NCBI GenBank assembly: GCA_030690545.1
Contig: JAUYGN010000032.1
Coordinates: 1-64,000 of the forward strand
DNA from: Solirubrobacteraceae bacterium
GTDB taxonomy: Bacteria > Actinomycetota > Thermoleophilia > Solirubrobacterales > Solirubrobacteraceae
DNA length: 64,000 nucleotides
Direction: 5' to 3'
Shown here: in pieces, positions 43,458 through 53,086 of the stretch
Layout of the letters: every line of letters starts with the position of its first letter
How positions within the stretch are numbered: position 1 is the first letter of the stretch
Made by a program: the position numbers and the translations under genes
The notes under the pieces: model-generated
What the model saw: only the letters and a program-made list of their open reading frames with translations
Told to the model about the DNA's origin: nothing
Databases searched by the model: none

Positions 43458-44432
43458 GTGGCCGGTCGTGAGCTGAAAGCGTTGTTTCGGGCCTATCGTG
43501 AGGGCGATGAGCTGGCGTTTCGGCGTGCCGCGCAGGAGATCGTCGAGGAGGAGGAGGCGAAGAATCACGTTGCGCTGGCGCGCGATCTGCGGGCGCTGTT
43601 GGCTGGTGGCGGCGCTCGGTCGGCGGTGGCGCCGGGGGTCACGTTGCCCGAGCCACCGAAGGATCGTGAGGGCGAGTGGCCGCTGGCGCAGGTCCGTCAC
43701 GCCGAGCGAGGGCTCGATGACCTCGTGCTTGACGGAGCGCTCGTCGAGCGGTTGCGCACGCTGGCCGAGGAGTACCGGCGGTGGGAGGAGATCGACCGTC
43801 GCGGGATTCCGCGGCGTCAGCGGATCCTGTTCCATGGCCCGCCGGGATGCGGCAAGACGAGCGCGGCGGAAGCGGTCGCGACCGAGGTCGGTCTGCCGCT
43901 GGTCGTCGTGCGAATCGACGCGGTCGTCTCCAGCTACCTCGGCGAGACGGCGTCGAATCTGCACCGGATCTTCGATTTCGTTGGGCAGGGCTCGTGGGTT
44001 CTGCTGTTCGACGAGTTCGATGCGTTGGGTAAGGCTCGCGATGACCCGACCGAGCATGGCGAGGTCAAGCGGGTTATCACGGCATTTCTGCAGATGCTCG
44101 ACGCGTTCCGCGGACCGAGCCTCCTGATCGCGGCGACCAACCACGAACACTTGCTGGATCCGGCGTTGTGGCGCCGCTTCGACGACGTGCTGGAGTTTCC
44201 ACGCGCGACGGTCCATCAGAGCCGCAAGCTCCTGCGGAGTCGCCTGCGCGCCGTCAAGCACCAGAGATTGGACATCGACGCGAGCGCGTCGCGGCTGAAG
44301 GGCAAACCACACGCCGCCGTCGAGAAGGTCGCATGGGACGCGATCCGCTTCGCCGTGCTCGCCGATCGCGACGTCGTTCAGCAGAGCGACCTTGATCGCG
44401 CCATCAATGACGCGCTCGCGCGCCCGTGGTAG
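43458..44432 (+). CDS. AAA ATPase, IetA-like (ATPase/subtilase defence pair)
   Basis: A 324-residue classic AAA ATPase: Walker A ILFHGPPGCGKTSAAEA near residue 130, ESD-like pore segment VVSSYLGETASNLHRIFDF, Walker B WVLLFDEFDALGKAR near residue 183, sensor LIAATNHEHLLDPALWRRFDDVL with the arginine finger pair. The N-terminal 85 residues are a family-specific helical region. An AAA ATPase directly upstream of a subtilisin-like protease is the arrangement of the IetAS anti-phage system (named in the Gao et al. 2020 defence survey). The start is GTG 43458; the gap to the protease is 3 bp. Confidence 0.82.
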   Translation: MAGRELKALFRAYREGDELAFRRAAQEIVEEEEAKNHVALARDLRALLAGGGARSAVAPGVTLPEPPKDREGEWPLAQVRHAERGLDDLVLDGALVERLRTLAEEYRRWEEIDRRGIPRRQRILFHGPPGCGKTSAAEAVATEVGLPLVVVRIDAVVSSYLGETASNLHRIFDFVGQGSWVLLFDEFDALGKARDDPTEHGEVKRVITAFLQMLDAFRGPSLLIAATNHEHLLDPALWRRFDDVLEFPRATVHQSRKLLRSRLRAVKHQRLDIDASASRLKGKPHAAVEKVAWDAIRFAVLADRDVVQQSDLDRAINDALARPW

Positions 44433-44435
44433 GGG

Positions 44436-46766
44436 ATGGCCGATCACCTGCAGTTGCCGCAGCCGATCCCGCTTGAGAGTCGTCGAGCGGGTACCGGCTT
44501 CGGCGAGCGCCCCAACCGCAACCCGGGACGCCACGGCAAGAAGCTCGACGAGGACCTCAGCCGGGCAATCACGGCGATGCGCCCGTCGCGCACGATCGAG
44601 GGCGTCGATCCTGCCTACGTGTTCAAGATCCGTGCGGTCGGGCCGCTTGCCGAGAGCGCGCTTCGCGGCAGCGATTTGCAGTGGCTGGGTGACACCAAGG
44701 ATTGGATGTACTTCGTCCTGGCTCCCGGTGACGACCCAACTGAGTTGCGCAAGAACCTCAGCAGCTACGGCGCCGCCGGCGATCAGGCCGACGAAGCGCC
44801 GGGCCGGTCGTTCTTCGACTCGATCGAGGAATTCTTGCCTTACGACCGCGAGGACCGGCGAGGCCCTGGGCTTCCCGCCGACGGCGATCCCCTCGGCGAA
44901 GCCATCGCGGTCGACGTGATCTTGTGGCCATCGGCCAGCGTCCAGGCCGCGCGAGCGCGCGTCGCGGAGGTCCGTGCTGTCCTCGACCAGAGCGACGCGT
45001 CGGCGGTCCTTACGGCCGACGAACGCGCACGGTTCACCGTCGTCCGCGCCCGTGTCGACCGCGACACGCTCGACGACCTGCTCGACCTCGCCGTCGTGGA
45101 GCGCATCCGTCTCCCACCGACGCCGCGGCTGGAGCCGTCGACGTGGCGCAACGTGACGATTGACGAGCTTCCGACCCCGCGCGTCCAGCAGGTGGCGCCG
45201 ATCGGTCTCATCGACGACGACGTCATGGAGCATCCGCTGCTGCCCGCCGATGTCCTCGCTTCGCGAAGCGCGATTCCAGCAGCGCACGCATGGCTGGCAC
45301 CTAGCGACCACGGAACGATGGTCGCCGGCCTTTGCGCCTACGGAGACGTTGAGGATCCGCTCGCCGGTGCGTCAGACTGGCTCGCGTACGGGCCGATCCA
45401 CGCCGTTCGCGTGCTCGAGCCGGATCCACAGGACCAGCGACGCACGCGCTTCCCGACCGACGAGCCGGCCTACCGGGTCATCGAGTCGGCGATCCGCCAG
45501 CTCCATGACACCCACGGGGTACGCGTCTTCAATCTCTCGATCACCGATGACGTCGCCTACTCCGGGCCGCACGTCAGCGTTTGGAGCGAACGCCTCGACG
45601 AACTCGCCCATGAACTGGACATCGTGATCGTTGTCGCGGCCGGCAACCAACGCCCCGACGACCTCCCACCGCAGACCGACGTCCACGGCGCCTACCCCGG
45701 CTATCTGCTCAACGACGCCGCGCGCATCGCTGAGCCGGCCGTGGCCGCCAACGTCGTCACGGTCGGCAGCATCGCGCACGCCGACGCGCCGCAGACGTTC
45801 GACGGCACCTCTCGCCCCGGCGACCGTGCCATCGCGAAGCCGCGGCATCCATCGCCCTTTACCCGGACCGGGCCGGGCACCGCAGATGCGATCAAGCCCG
45901 ACCTGGTCGAGCGCGGCGGCAATTGGGTGCTCGACGACACCGACCGTCTCCGCGACCCCGACTACGGCGTCAGCATCATCTCGCTCGTCCGCCGCGACCA
46001 GCGCTTCTTCGGCGTCGCCAACGGCACGAGCTTCGCCGCTCCGCGCGTCACGCGGCTCGCCGCCGCGATCCTGCACCGCTACCCCGACGCCAGCGCCAAC
46101 CTCATCCGAGCGCTGCTCGGGATCGCCTCAGTTCCCGTCAACGGCCCGACATCGCTCGACGCGAAAGATCTCCGCCGGATCGCAGGGCACGGACAGCCCC
46201 TCGTTGCGCGCGCCCTCGACAGTCAAGGTCCACGAGTCGCGATGACCTACGAAGGGACGATCTCCGCCAACACGGTCGTCATCCACCCCGTGACGATCCC
46301 CGAGGAGTTCGCCCGCGGAGGATCCTGGCGCACAATCACCGTCGCGCTGGCCTACGACCCGGCGGTGCGTCGAACGCGACGGGAATACCTCGCCGGACGT
46401 ATGAGCTTCGACCTCGTCCGCAACATGTCCATCGAGGACATCAAGGCGACCTGGATCAAGCAACCAGACGACAAGGCGCTCCGGCTCGACCTTCCGAAGG
46501 ATGCGCGCCGACCGAAGCTTGAGCCCGGCGCCCAGGACAGCCAAGACAGCACCCTCCAGGTCCGGACCCTCCGCCGTCGCCGCCTTGACCCCGACGACGG
46601 TGACACCTACTACGTTGTCGTTCGCCACACCTCGTCGGCATGGACTGAAGGCGGCGAGCAGCGCTACGCGCTGGTCGTCGCCCTTGAAGACGAGGAGCGC
46701 GTCGATCTCGACCTGTACGCGACGCTCGCCGCCCGACTGCCAGTGCGCGTCCGGCTTCGGTCCTAA
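44436..46766 (+). CDS. Subtilisin-like S8 protease, IetS-like
   Basis: A 776-residue protein with a 240-residue N-terminal region, then an S8 domain with all triad motifs: Asp in VAPIGLIDDDV near residue 258, His in SDHGTMVAGLCAYG near residue 291 and Ser in VANGTSFAAPRVTRLAAAI near residue 530, with the oxyanion VVAAGNQ. A 200-residue beta-rich C-terminal region follows. No signal peptide is present, so it acts in the cytosol, as expected for IetS. It probably forms a regulated protease with the ATPase; the trigger and target are not known from sequence. Confidence 0.85.
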   Translation: MADHLQLPQPIPLESRRAGTGFGERPNRNPGRHGKKLDEDLSRAITAMRPSRTIEGVDPAYVFKIRAVGPLAESALRGSDLQWLGDTKDWMYFVLAPGDDPTELRKNLSSYGAAGDQADEAPGRSFFDSIEEFLPYDREDRRGPGLPADGDPLGEAIAVDVILWPSASVQAARARVAEVRAVLDQSDASAVLTADERARFTVVRARVDRDTLDDLLDLAVVERIRLPPTPRLEPSTWRNVTIDELPTPRVQQVAPIGLIDDDVMEHPLLPADVLASRSAIPAAHAWLAPSDHGTMVAGLCAYGDVEDPLAGASDWLAYGPIHAVRVLEPDPQDQRRTRFPTDEPAYRVIESAIRQLHDTHGVRVFNLSITDDVAYSGPHVSVWSERLDELAHELDIVIVVAAGNQRPDDLPPQTDVHGAYPGYLLNDAARIAEPAVAANVVTVGSIAHADAPQTFDGTSRPGDRAIAKPRHPSPFTRTGPGTADAIKPDLVERGGNWVLDDTDRLRDPDYGVSIISLVRRDQRFFGVANGTSFAAPRVTRLAAAILHRYPDASANLIRALLGIASVPVNGPTSLDAKDLRRIAGHGQPLVARALDSQGPRVAMTYEGTISANTVVIHPVTIPEEFARGGSWRTITVALAYDPAVRRTRREYLAGRMSFDLVRNMSIEDIKATWIKQPDDKALRLDLPKDARRPKLEPGAQDSQDSTLQVRTLRRRRLDPDDGDTYYVVVRHTSSAWTEGGEQRYALVVALEDEERVDLDLYATLAARLPVRVRLRS

Positions 46767-46783
46767 CGCGAGGCAAGGGAGAA

Positions 46784-47734
46784 TTGACAGTCAGCGCGTT
46801 CGCGTCGTCGCCTCTGCCGCAGGTAACGTTGGTGGCGTCGATGCCTGCCGCTGATATGCCGGAGACGCTCTTTGCCGACCTCGCGCGCGGCGACGCTTCG
46901 GAGGCCCGGAGGGGGGAGCCGATATGGGAGTTCCTCGATCGTGTCGACGATCCCGTGTTCGATCGTGTCCGCCGTCTGTTGAACCACTGGGTGGCTTTGG
47001 CGCGCCACCAATGGTCGCCCGAAAAGGTTCCCGAGCGCCATCGGGGTGCCTACGCGCAATTGTTCGACATGGCGCGCAAGCGCAGAGTCATTCTGCCTAT
47101 CTCAGCCGCGCATCTCGTCGAGACCGCCCGCTCGGATGGTCGCTGGTGGCGCGATCTCGCCACGATCATGCTGCAGCTTTCACGCGGATGGCAGATGCGC
47201 AGTCCGCTCAAGGTGCGCCACCACGAGCTTGCTGCCGCGATGGCTGGCGACCGCCCCGTCGACGGTCCGCCCGTCTTCACGTTGGAGCCCGGAGTCCTCT
47301 TCGCATCTGACAGGCCCGCCGCTGAACGCGGGGAAGTACCAGAGTCGGTCGCGCCTGGCTTGCGCGATGTGCACGGCCGGCTGATGTGGGTATCGGCGTT
47401 GGCGGAGGTTCTCATGGAGGACGAGATTGAGGACGATCCCCATGCCAGCGCGAAGGTCGAGCGATGGCGATCTGCCTACGAGCGACTCGCGTCCCATATG
47501 GCCAACGCCAACCTTCCTAGGCAGCACATCCGTCTCAACGCACTTGCGAGCCTTCTCGCGGACTTGACTGATGACCTCGCCTGGGCCGCCACGACGGTTG
47601 GGCTCTCGACGGGGTGCTTCGAGGGATGGATCGCCAACGCCAACGAGCACATCGCGCGGATGCCGTATCTCGGCCGCCTTCAGGAGGTCATGCACCGGCG
47701 GCTGCGTAACCCGCAAGTTGCAGTGTCTGGCTGA
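46784..47734 (+). CDS. Hypothetical PIN-like protein, apparently truncated
   Basis: A 316-residue helical protein starting at TTG 46784, supported by AAGGGAGAA just upstream and only 17 bp after the protease gene, so probably part of the same operon. The motifs YAQLFDMARKRRVILPISAAHLVETARS and LSRGWQMRSPLKVRHHEL resemble uncharacterised PIN-like proteins of actinobacteria, but that link is weak. A fragment in another frame at 47790-48011 (DMHFLSCAAGYADVIVGEKH) looks like the lost C-terminus. It may be the third component or a broken neighbour of the pair. Confidence 0.6.
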   Translation: MTVSAFASSPLPQVTLVASMPAADMPETLFADLARGDASEARRGEPIWEFLDRVDDPVFDRVRRLLNHWVALARHQWSPEKVPERHRGAYAQLFDMARKRRVILPISAAHLVETARSDGRWWRDLATIMLQLSRGWQMRSPLKVRHHELAAAMAGDRPVDGPPVFTLEPGVLFASDRPAAERGEVPESVAPGLRDVHGRLMWVSALAEVLMEDEIEDDPHASAKVERWRSAYERLASHMANANLPRQHIRLNALASLLADLTDDLAWAATTVGLSTGCFEGWIANANEHIARMPYLGRLQEVMHRRLRNPQVAVSG

Positions 47735-47789
47735 CGGTCGCGGGCGGTTGGAAATCACGCCGTGACACCAGGATTCGGTCTTTCTGTGC

Positions 47790-48011
47790 TTGAGCGGCGT
47801 CACGGCTATTTCCCCATCAGAGCGATGGTGTTCGAACGACCCCAATGACATGCACTTCCTTTCCTGCGCCGCGGGATACGCCGACGTCATAGTTGGCGAG
47901 AAGCACATTTCGAACCACATCCGCAGCGCGGGCAGGAACGTGTCCTCGGGAGCGCTCGTCTGCTCCTCGCCCGATGAAGCCGTCAACCATCTGGTCATCG
48001 TGCTCGCGTAA
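47790..48011 (+). pseudogene. Displaced C-terminal fragment of the PIN-like gene
   Basis: The 73-codon frame contains NDPNDMHFLSCAAGYADVIVGEKHISNHIRSAG, with DMHFLSCAAGYADVIVGEK resembling the end of PIN-like nucleases where an acidic residue and a buried helix precede the last strand. It begins 56 bp after the stop of the 316-residue ORF and is in a different frame. It is best read as its frameshifted tail, or else as a small independent gene with a TTG start. Confidence 0.45.
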
Positions 48012-48035
48012 ACCTCGCGTCCGGGTAGGCCTGTC

Positions 48036-49976
48036 TCAATTGTCCGCCTGGGACGGCGTAACGTGATTGCGAATTGCGCGGAGAAGGTCTGTGACGAATG
48101 GCGGCGGCGTGTCGGCGAGCTGGACAGCTCTCCGATACACCTCATCTGCCTTGGCGCTGATCCCCAACTCGGACGCTACACGGTTGCGGGCGACCCCCAG
48201 GCTCGGCCAGATCTCGTCGAGGTCGTTCTCGAGCCGGTCGCGAAAGTTCGCGCAGGTCGGCCGGATCTCTCGATCGGGCCAATCTGTTGGAGTCTCCCCG
48301 TTGAGCGCGAGCAGCTGGCGGTTCTTGGCCTTGACCGCCTCTACTTGCGCTGTTCGCTGAGCTTCAGTGAGTCTCTCCTTCCGCCGAAGTCGGTCGCCAA
48401 CGCCCGCGTCGCCGTCGAAGACGACGAAGGTTGGGATATCAAGCTGCCGGAGGATCGAGAAAGCGAGTGGGATGACGGTCTTGCCCCAGCTCGCGACGAC
48501 AGCGATGCCGTCGCGATCGAGCCCGCCGCTGAGGCGGGCTGCCGCGCCGATTAGGGCTGCGTCGGATGTGCCCTCGCATAGCACGACGCCACGGGCGAAG
48601 ATCGCTTCGGCTAGCGTCGATGACAACGTCATACGCGCTGCCGCATCGATCTCCGCCGTGATGTCCACGCCCTTCAATGTCTCGCTGACCTTCGCGATAT
48701 CGGCTGCAACACCCTCAGTCGCCCCGTCCTGGCCGCGGCGAAATACCCGGATATCCTCGAAAACGGCGGGCTTGACAAAATGCGGCGAATGCGTCGTATA
48801 GACGACCTGTACTGAGCGTGTTGACGCGTTCTCTGAAGCGGTCGCAAGCGCCGCGAGTGTGTCCGCCAGGCTGCGTGCCTGGAGCGGATGCTGGTACAGC
48901 TCGGGCTCTTCGATGCCCAGCATGAGCGTCGCCGGGGCCGACTCGCCACTGGACGACTCGCTGTCAGCGTGGTCGGTTTCGTTGACGCGATCGGCAATCT
49001 CATGGAGAAGCCCGATGACGAGTGCACGCTGGATGCCGTGGCCCTGACGAGCTACGTCAGTCGCGTGTCCGACCTGATCTTGGACCGTAACATCGACGGA
49101 CAATGCTGGGGGACGAGGAGGCAAGACCTCGGGCGTCAGCTGGACTGCGACGCCCGGGATGTAGTGCTGGACGCGTTCCGTGATGGCTTGGGCGAGGTCG
49201 CTGAGCTTCTCCGCTTGCGCCGATGTCACAAGGTCCTGGATCTTCTCGGTCGCCTGCGATTGGAGGTCCGCAACTTGCTGCGCGGTCTCTGTGTCAAGTT
49301 CGCCGATCGTCGTCAGTAGCCGACCGAGTGCTGACGCCTTGCCCGTGTCGAGAGCTACACCAGCGTCGTCCGACGCGCCGATGAGAACAAGATCGAAGCG
49401 ATCCACAAGCCGCGGCTCGCCCGCAATGCCGAACAGGTGACGCGCATCCTCGGATCGAACTACGCACTGCTCCGGGTGCTCGCGCTCCCGTTGCTCCATT
49501 GCAGCATCTGCCTCGGCAACCCTTCTCGGAGCAGGCCCATCGCACCCGACACGCTCGCCGTGCTCTTCGACGTAGGCCGCAAATCGCTGGCGTCGATCGA
49601 TTCCACCCGATGCCGCCCTGATCTCGTCGAACTCGGGGAAGACCAGCGCGGAGCCTGACAGCTTGTCGGTCTCGCCCGGGCGCCACGTGCGGGTGAACGT
49701 CGTTGAGCTGCCGACTGCGTACTTTCCGAGTCGTTGACGGTCGGCCTCGTTGATGCCGTCGAAGACCACCGCGACGGATACCAGTGCGCTGGTGTTGGCA
49801 CCTTCCCAGAGGTCACGCTCGTCCAAGGGGCCTCCCCGAAAGAACCACTCGAGCGCACGCAGGAACGATGACTTCCCGACTCCGCCACTGCCGACGATTG
49901 CCGTGAGGGAGCCGATGTCGACGGTAAGATCGGCGATGCACCGGAAGTTCTGTACTCGAACCTGGGAGATCCGCAT
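48036..49976 (-). CDS. OLD-family ATPase/TOPRIM endonuclease
   Basis: A 646-residue protein with an ABC-type ATPase (ISQVRVQNFRCI, Walker A VGSGGVGKSSFLRALEWFF, signature-like RQGHGIQRALVIGLLHEI, Walker B LMLGIEEPELYQHPLQ, H-loop VVYTTHSPHFVKP) and a C-terminal TOPRIM domain (GVVLCEGTSDAALIGAA near residue 464, TFVVFDGDAGVGDRLRR). This is the OLD layout, which acts as a nickase or nuclease in several defence systems. No UvrD helicase (Gabija) partner is adjacent. The start ATG at 49976 has no clear ribosome site and overlaps the divergent gene's ATG. Confidence 0.87.
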   Translation of the reverse strand: MRISQVRVQNFRCIADLTVDIGSLTAIVGSGGVGKSSFLRALEWFFRGGPLDERDLWEGANTSALVSVAVVFDGINEADRQRLGKYAVGSSTTFTRTWRPGETDKLSGSALVFPEFDEIRAASGGIDRRQRFAAYVEEHGERVGCDGPAPRRVAEADAAMEQREREHPEQCVVRSEDARHLFGIAGEPRLVDRFDLVLIGASDDAGVALDTGKASALGRLLTTIGELDTETAQQVADLQSQATEKIQDLVTSAQAEKLSDLAQAITERVQHYIPGVAVQLTPEVLPPRPPALSVDVTVQDQVGHATDVARQGHGIQRALVIGLLHEIADRVNETDHADSESSSGESAPATLMLGIEEPELYQHPLQARSLADTLAALATASENASTRSVQVVYTTHSPHFVKPAVFEDIRVFRRGQDGATEGVAADIAKVSETLKGVDITAEIDAAARMTLSSTLAEAIFARGVVLCEGTSDAALIGAAARLSGGLDRDGIAVVASWGKTVIPLAFSILRQLDIPTFVVFDGDAGVGDRLRRKERLTEAQRTAQVEAVKAKNRQLLALNGETPTDWPDREIRPTCANFRDRLENDLDEIWPSLGVARNRVASELGISAKADEVYRRAVQLADTPPPFVTDLLRAIRNHVTPSQADN

Positions 49977-50283
49977 GGCCGATGTCTACTCGATCGTTCG
50001 GCGGGCGATCGCCGATCGTCAGCAGATCATCGCAACCTACGGCGGACACCGTCGCGAGATGTGCCCGCACGCGATCGGCACCAAGAACGGCCGACCTCAA
50101 GCACTCTTCTTCCAGTTCGGAGGATCGACCAGCACCAGTCTCCCTCCAGGCGGGGAGTGGCGGTGCCTCCCGCTCGCCGGGTTGAGCGAGGTCGTTGCGG
50201 TCGACGGCGACTGGCACAGCGGCTCGTCGCACTCCCAGCCGAACACGTGCATCGACGAGCTTGATCTCGAGGTCGATTACTGA
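49975..50283 (+). CDS. Small WYL-like protein
   Basis: A 102-residue protein: VRRAIADRQQIIATYGGHRREMCPHAIGTKNGRPQALFFQF, then EWRCLPLAGLSEVVAVDGDWHSG. The spacing of the first strand, the PHAIG turn and the later RCLPLAGLSEV strand resembles a minimal WYL ligand-binding domain without an HTH. Its ATG shares CATG with the OLD gene on the other strand. A GGGAG ribosome site 7 bp upstream supports it. It could be a sensor for the nuclease; this is inference. Confidence 0.6.
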   Translation: MADVYSIVRRAIADRQQIIATYGGHRREMCPHAIGTKNGRPQALFFQFGGSTSTSLPPGGEWRCLPLAGLSEVVAVDGDWHSGSSHSQPNTCIDELDLEVDY

Positions 50284-50663
50284 CGCGAGACGCGCTGGCC
50301 ATGGTGTCGACGCCTCACCAGTGCGCGAGCACCCTGTGCGGATGGTGGACGCCTGGGTGATCCTAGGGTATGGGAGGCGAAGGCGACAATCCTAGTGGCT
50401 CGGAAAGCTGCTACCAGGGTAGGCGAACATTGACCGAGCGGGCTTCTGCGGTAGCTCGACCACCTCCACGAACCGATAGCCGGTCGCGGGAAGGTGTTCA
50501 AACCCCGCCCCCGCCACTCGCAGGCGCCCGCGGAGGTGGAAGCCGATGGGCCGCCAGCGTGGATCGATGTTCGACACCTGCGGCGACGCTGTCGAGGCTT
50601 GCTGGCGCCCCGCCGCGCCAGCTGACAGGATCGGGGCGTTCCCCGAGCCGAAGGAAGTCGTCC
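50284..50663. other. Intergenic region with the right-end repeat
   Basis: About 380 bp lie between the WYL-like gene and the host gene at 50664. It contains repeat copy 2 (50471-50511), taken as the right end of the element. The minus-strand frame across it reads VAGAGFEHLPATGYR and reaches a stop at about 50395. No other gene is supported. Confidence 0.5.
50471..50511. repeat. 41-bp direct repeat, copy 2 (attR candidate)
   Basis: This copy matches 43244-43284 with one mismatch and continues as CCGCCA, giving TTCAAACCCCGCCCCCGCCA. CCCCGCC would pair perfectly with the 5' acceptor GGCGGGG of tRNA-Tyr, as expected if the original host tRNA end was moved here by integration. Confidence 0.75.
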
Positions 50664-50968
50664 ATGCAAGCCTCCGCGCCCGCGCGCGTCCTCGTCGTTG
50701 CGCACCGGACCGCCGCCACGCCCGCGCTGATCGACGCCGTCTCCGCGCGCGCCGGTGCCGGACCGGCCGTCTTCACGCTGCTCGTGCCGCGCGCCCCGCG
50801 CGGGCTGCACCGGGTCGTCGATCCGGAGGACACCGGCGAGAGCGAGGCGCAGGCGGTGCTCGAGCTCGCGCTGCCGCTGCTCGAGGAGGCCGCCGGCTCG
50901 CCCGTCGAGGGCAAGGTCGGCGATCCGAACCCGGCCGACGCGATCACCGACGCGGTCAACCTCGACGG

Positions 50969-51585
<617 letters not shown>

Positions 51586-51589
<4 letters not shown>

Positions 51590-51870
51590 AACACCTGCTC
51601 TCGTCGCTCAGCGACGCGGCTGGGGTCCGCGGGGGCCGCGGTACGCGCCTCGGCGATGAAGCTCGCTCGGAAGCCGAGCGGCAACGCGAGCATCCAACGC
51701 AAGACGACGAAGATCGTCCCGGCGCGGATGAAGGGGGTGGAGGCCGTTGAGCCCTTCTTCGCACGCGCCGCGATACCTCGCCACGCCGCCAACCACTCGG
51801 CTTCGACCTGGTCCGGGGCGAGTGCATTCCCGCCTTCTAGGACCGTCATCAACGGGTGCTGCTGCTTCAT
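51586..51870 (-). CDS. Small hypothetical protein with a hydrophobic helix
   Basis: A 94-residue protein starting MKQQHPLMTVLEGGNALAPDQVEAEWLAAW, with a hydrophobic stretch TIFVVLRWMLALPLGFRASFI. The ATG at 51870 has a GGAGGA ribosome site 8 bp upstream; the longer ORF is not supported. It is coupled to the next gene by GTGA. No family is recognised. Confidence 0.6.
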
Positions 51871-52043
51871 GGAGTCGTCCTCCGTGTTACCGGGGCCGCT
51901 GCACGGCCTCGGTCCCCCCGGCCACGGCGACCATCGAAGGGCGAGTCTACGAACATACGTTCCCGAGTGTCGGGGACGCAAGGGGTACCAGGCCATCGAT
52001 CGTCCGTTGACCTCGCGTCCACGCATCACGTAGGGTCGCACCC

Positions 52044-53083
52044 GTGGCGTTGACCGAAGCCGAGCGCGCCCTGCGCGACGCTGACAAGGCGTATAAGGCA
52101 CGCGTGCGCGACGCCGAACGCGAACTCGAAGAAGCCCGCGTCGGAGTACCCCGCCACACGTACGGCAAAGCCAAGCTGTACGCCGAACGCCTCGTCTACG
52201 GCGAGAAGGAGATCAAGCTCGCCCGGAGACACATACGAAGATCACCGCGACCGGGTCGATCACGACCGACAAGGACGACAAGCAGATCGACTCACGGGAG
52301 CTGTACCTTCGAGTTGAAAGCGGCGCGACCTTCGTCGTCATCAAGGCCAAGCCGGACGATGGCGAGAAGGTGCAGGAGCTCGCGCAGAGGATTCGCCTCG
52401 CAAGCCCGGACGCTGAGGCACACGCGGCGGCTCGAGCCAAGAACATCCAAGTCCGCTTGGACGACCTTGAGCGCGTCCGCGCGGACCGGAGCGAGATCCA
52501 GGCGGCGGAGGCCGCGCTGTCTCCCGAGGACATCGCGAAGGTTCGTCGGCACGCGAAGCTCGTGTGGATGAAGTGGGCCGCAGCCAGCCTCGTCGCGCTC
52601 GTCGTTGCCGTCGCGATCTTCGGAAACGACGACGAGGATGGTGGCGAGCGGGCCGCGGTGACGGAGACAGTCACGGTCACGGCGCCAACGGCCGCCACAA
52701 CCCTTCTTCTTCTTCTCCTCCTCCTCCGGCAAGCACAGCCGCAGCTTCATCGCCGCCGACGACGGCACCTACGGCCCCAAAGCCCCAAGGCGCCCCAGGC
52801 GAACTTGCCGAACTCGTTTCGTCGCTACTTCGACGAGTTCAAGAACACCGACTGGGGCCTGTCGGTCAACAACATCAGCGGCAGCGACAGCGGCTGGATC
52901 GACGTGATGCTCGCTGGGTCCAGCAAGACCCCTGAGGTCATGGACCATGCAGAGCGCGTCTGCCAGACGATCAACTTCTGGCTCGCTCAGACGGACAAGA
53001 AGTGGGCGAGGATGGGCTACGTCGAACTCTTCGATGGCACGCGCCTCGCGACATGCGAGATCGGCAGTGTCTCCCTTGAGTAG
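52044..53083 (+). pseudogene. Membrane protein gene with an internal frameshift
   Basis: The GTG at 52044 starts MALTEAERALRDADKAYKARVRDAERELEEARVGVPRHTYGKAKLYAERL, a common actinobacterial N-terminus. At about 52210-52235 the sensible frame shifts to KITATGSITTDKDDKQIDSRELYLRVESGATFVVIKAKPDDGEKVQELAQRI. That frame continues (ORF 52370) through a membrane helix (WAAASLVALVVAVAIFG) and a C-terminal domain (FRRYFDEFKNTDWGLSVNNISGSDSGWIDVML). The linker reads as poly-Leu in this frame but as a Pro/Ser/Ala spacer in another, hinting at a second indel pair. Confidence 0.6.
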
Positions 53084-53086
53084 CTC

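Larger units (their letters stand above)
17575..50511. mobile_element. Integrative conjugative element at tRNA-Tyr
   Basis: The left end is the 3' part of tRNA-Tyr followed at once by a serine recombinase gene. The right end is proposed at 50471-50511, where TTCAAACCCCGCCCCCGCCA resembles a tRNA-Tyr T-loop plus acceptor and would pair perfectly with the tRNA 5' GGCGGGG. Between them lie a type IV secretion operon, coupling protein, Replic_Relax protein, salt and arsenic cargo and a defence-type block. Host-type genes resume at 50664. The exact right end is inferred. Confidence 0.7.
43244..50511. mobile_element. Defence-type cargo block between direct repeats
   Basis: Seven kilobases bracketed by the 41-bp repeats contain an ATPase/subtilase pair, a PIN-like gene, an OLD-type nuclease and a WYL-like gene, and no transfer or integrase gene. 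This suggests tandem insertion of a passenger element using the same attachment sequence as the conjugative element. Confidence 0.55.

Noticed and set aside
43308-45311. 667-residue minus-strand ORF
   Set aside because: Antisense shadow of the ATPase and subtilase genes.
48036-50283. Gabija system
   Set aside because: The OLD-type nuclease is present but there is no UvrD-like GajB next to it; the neighbour is a 102-residue WYL-like protein.
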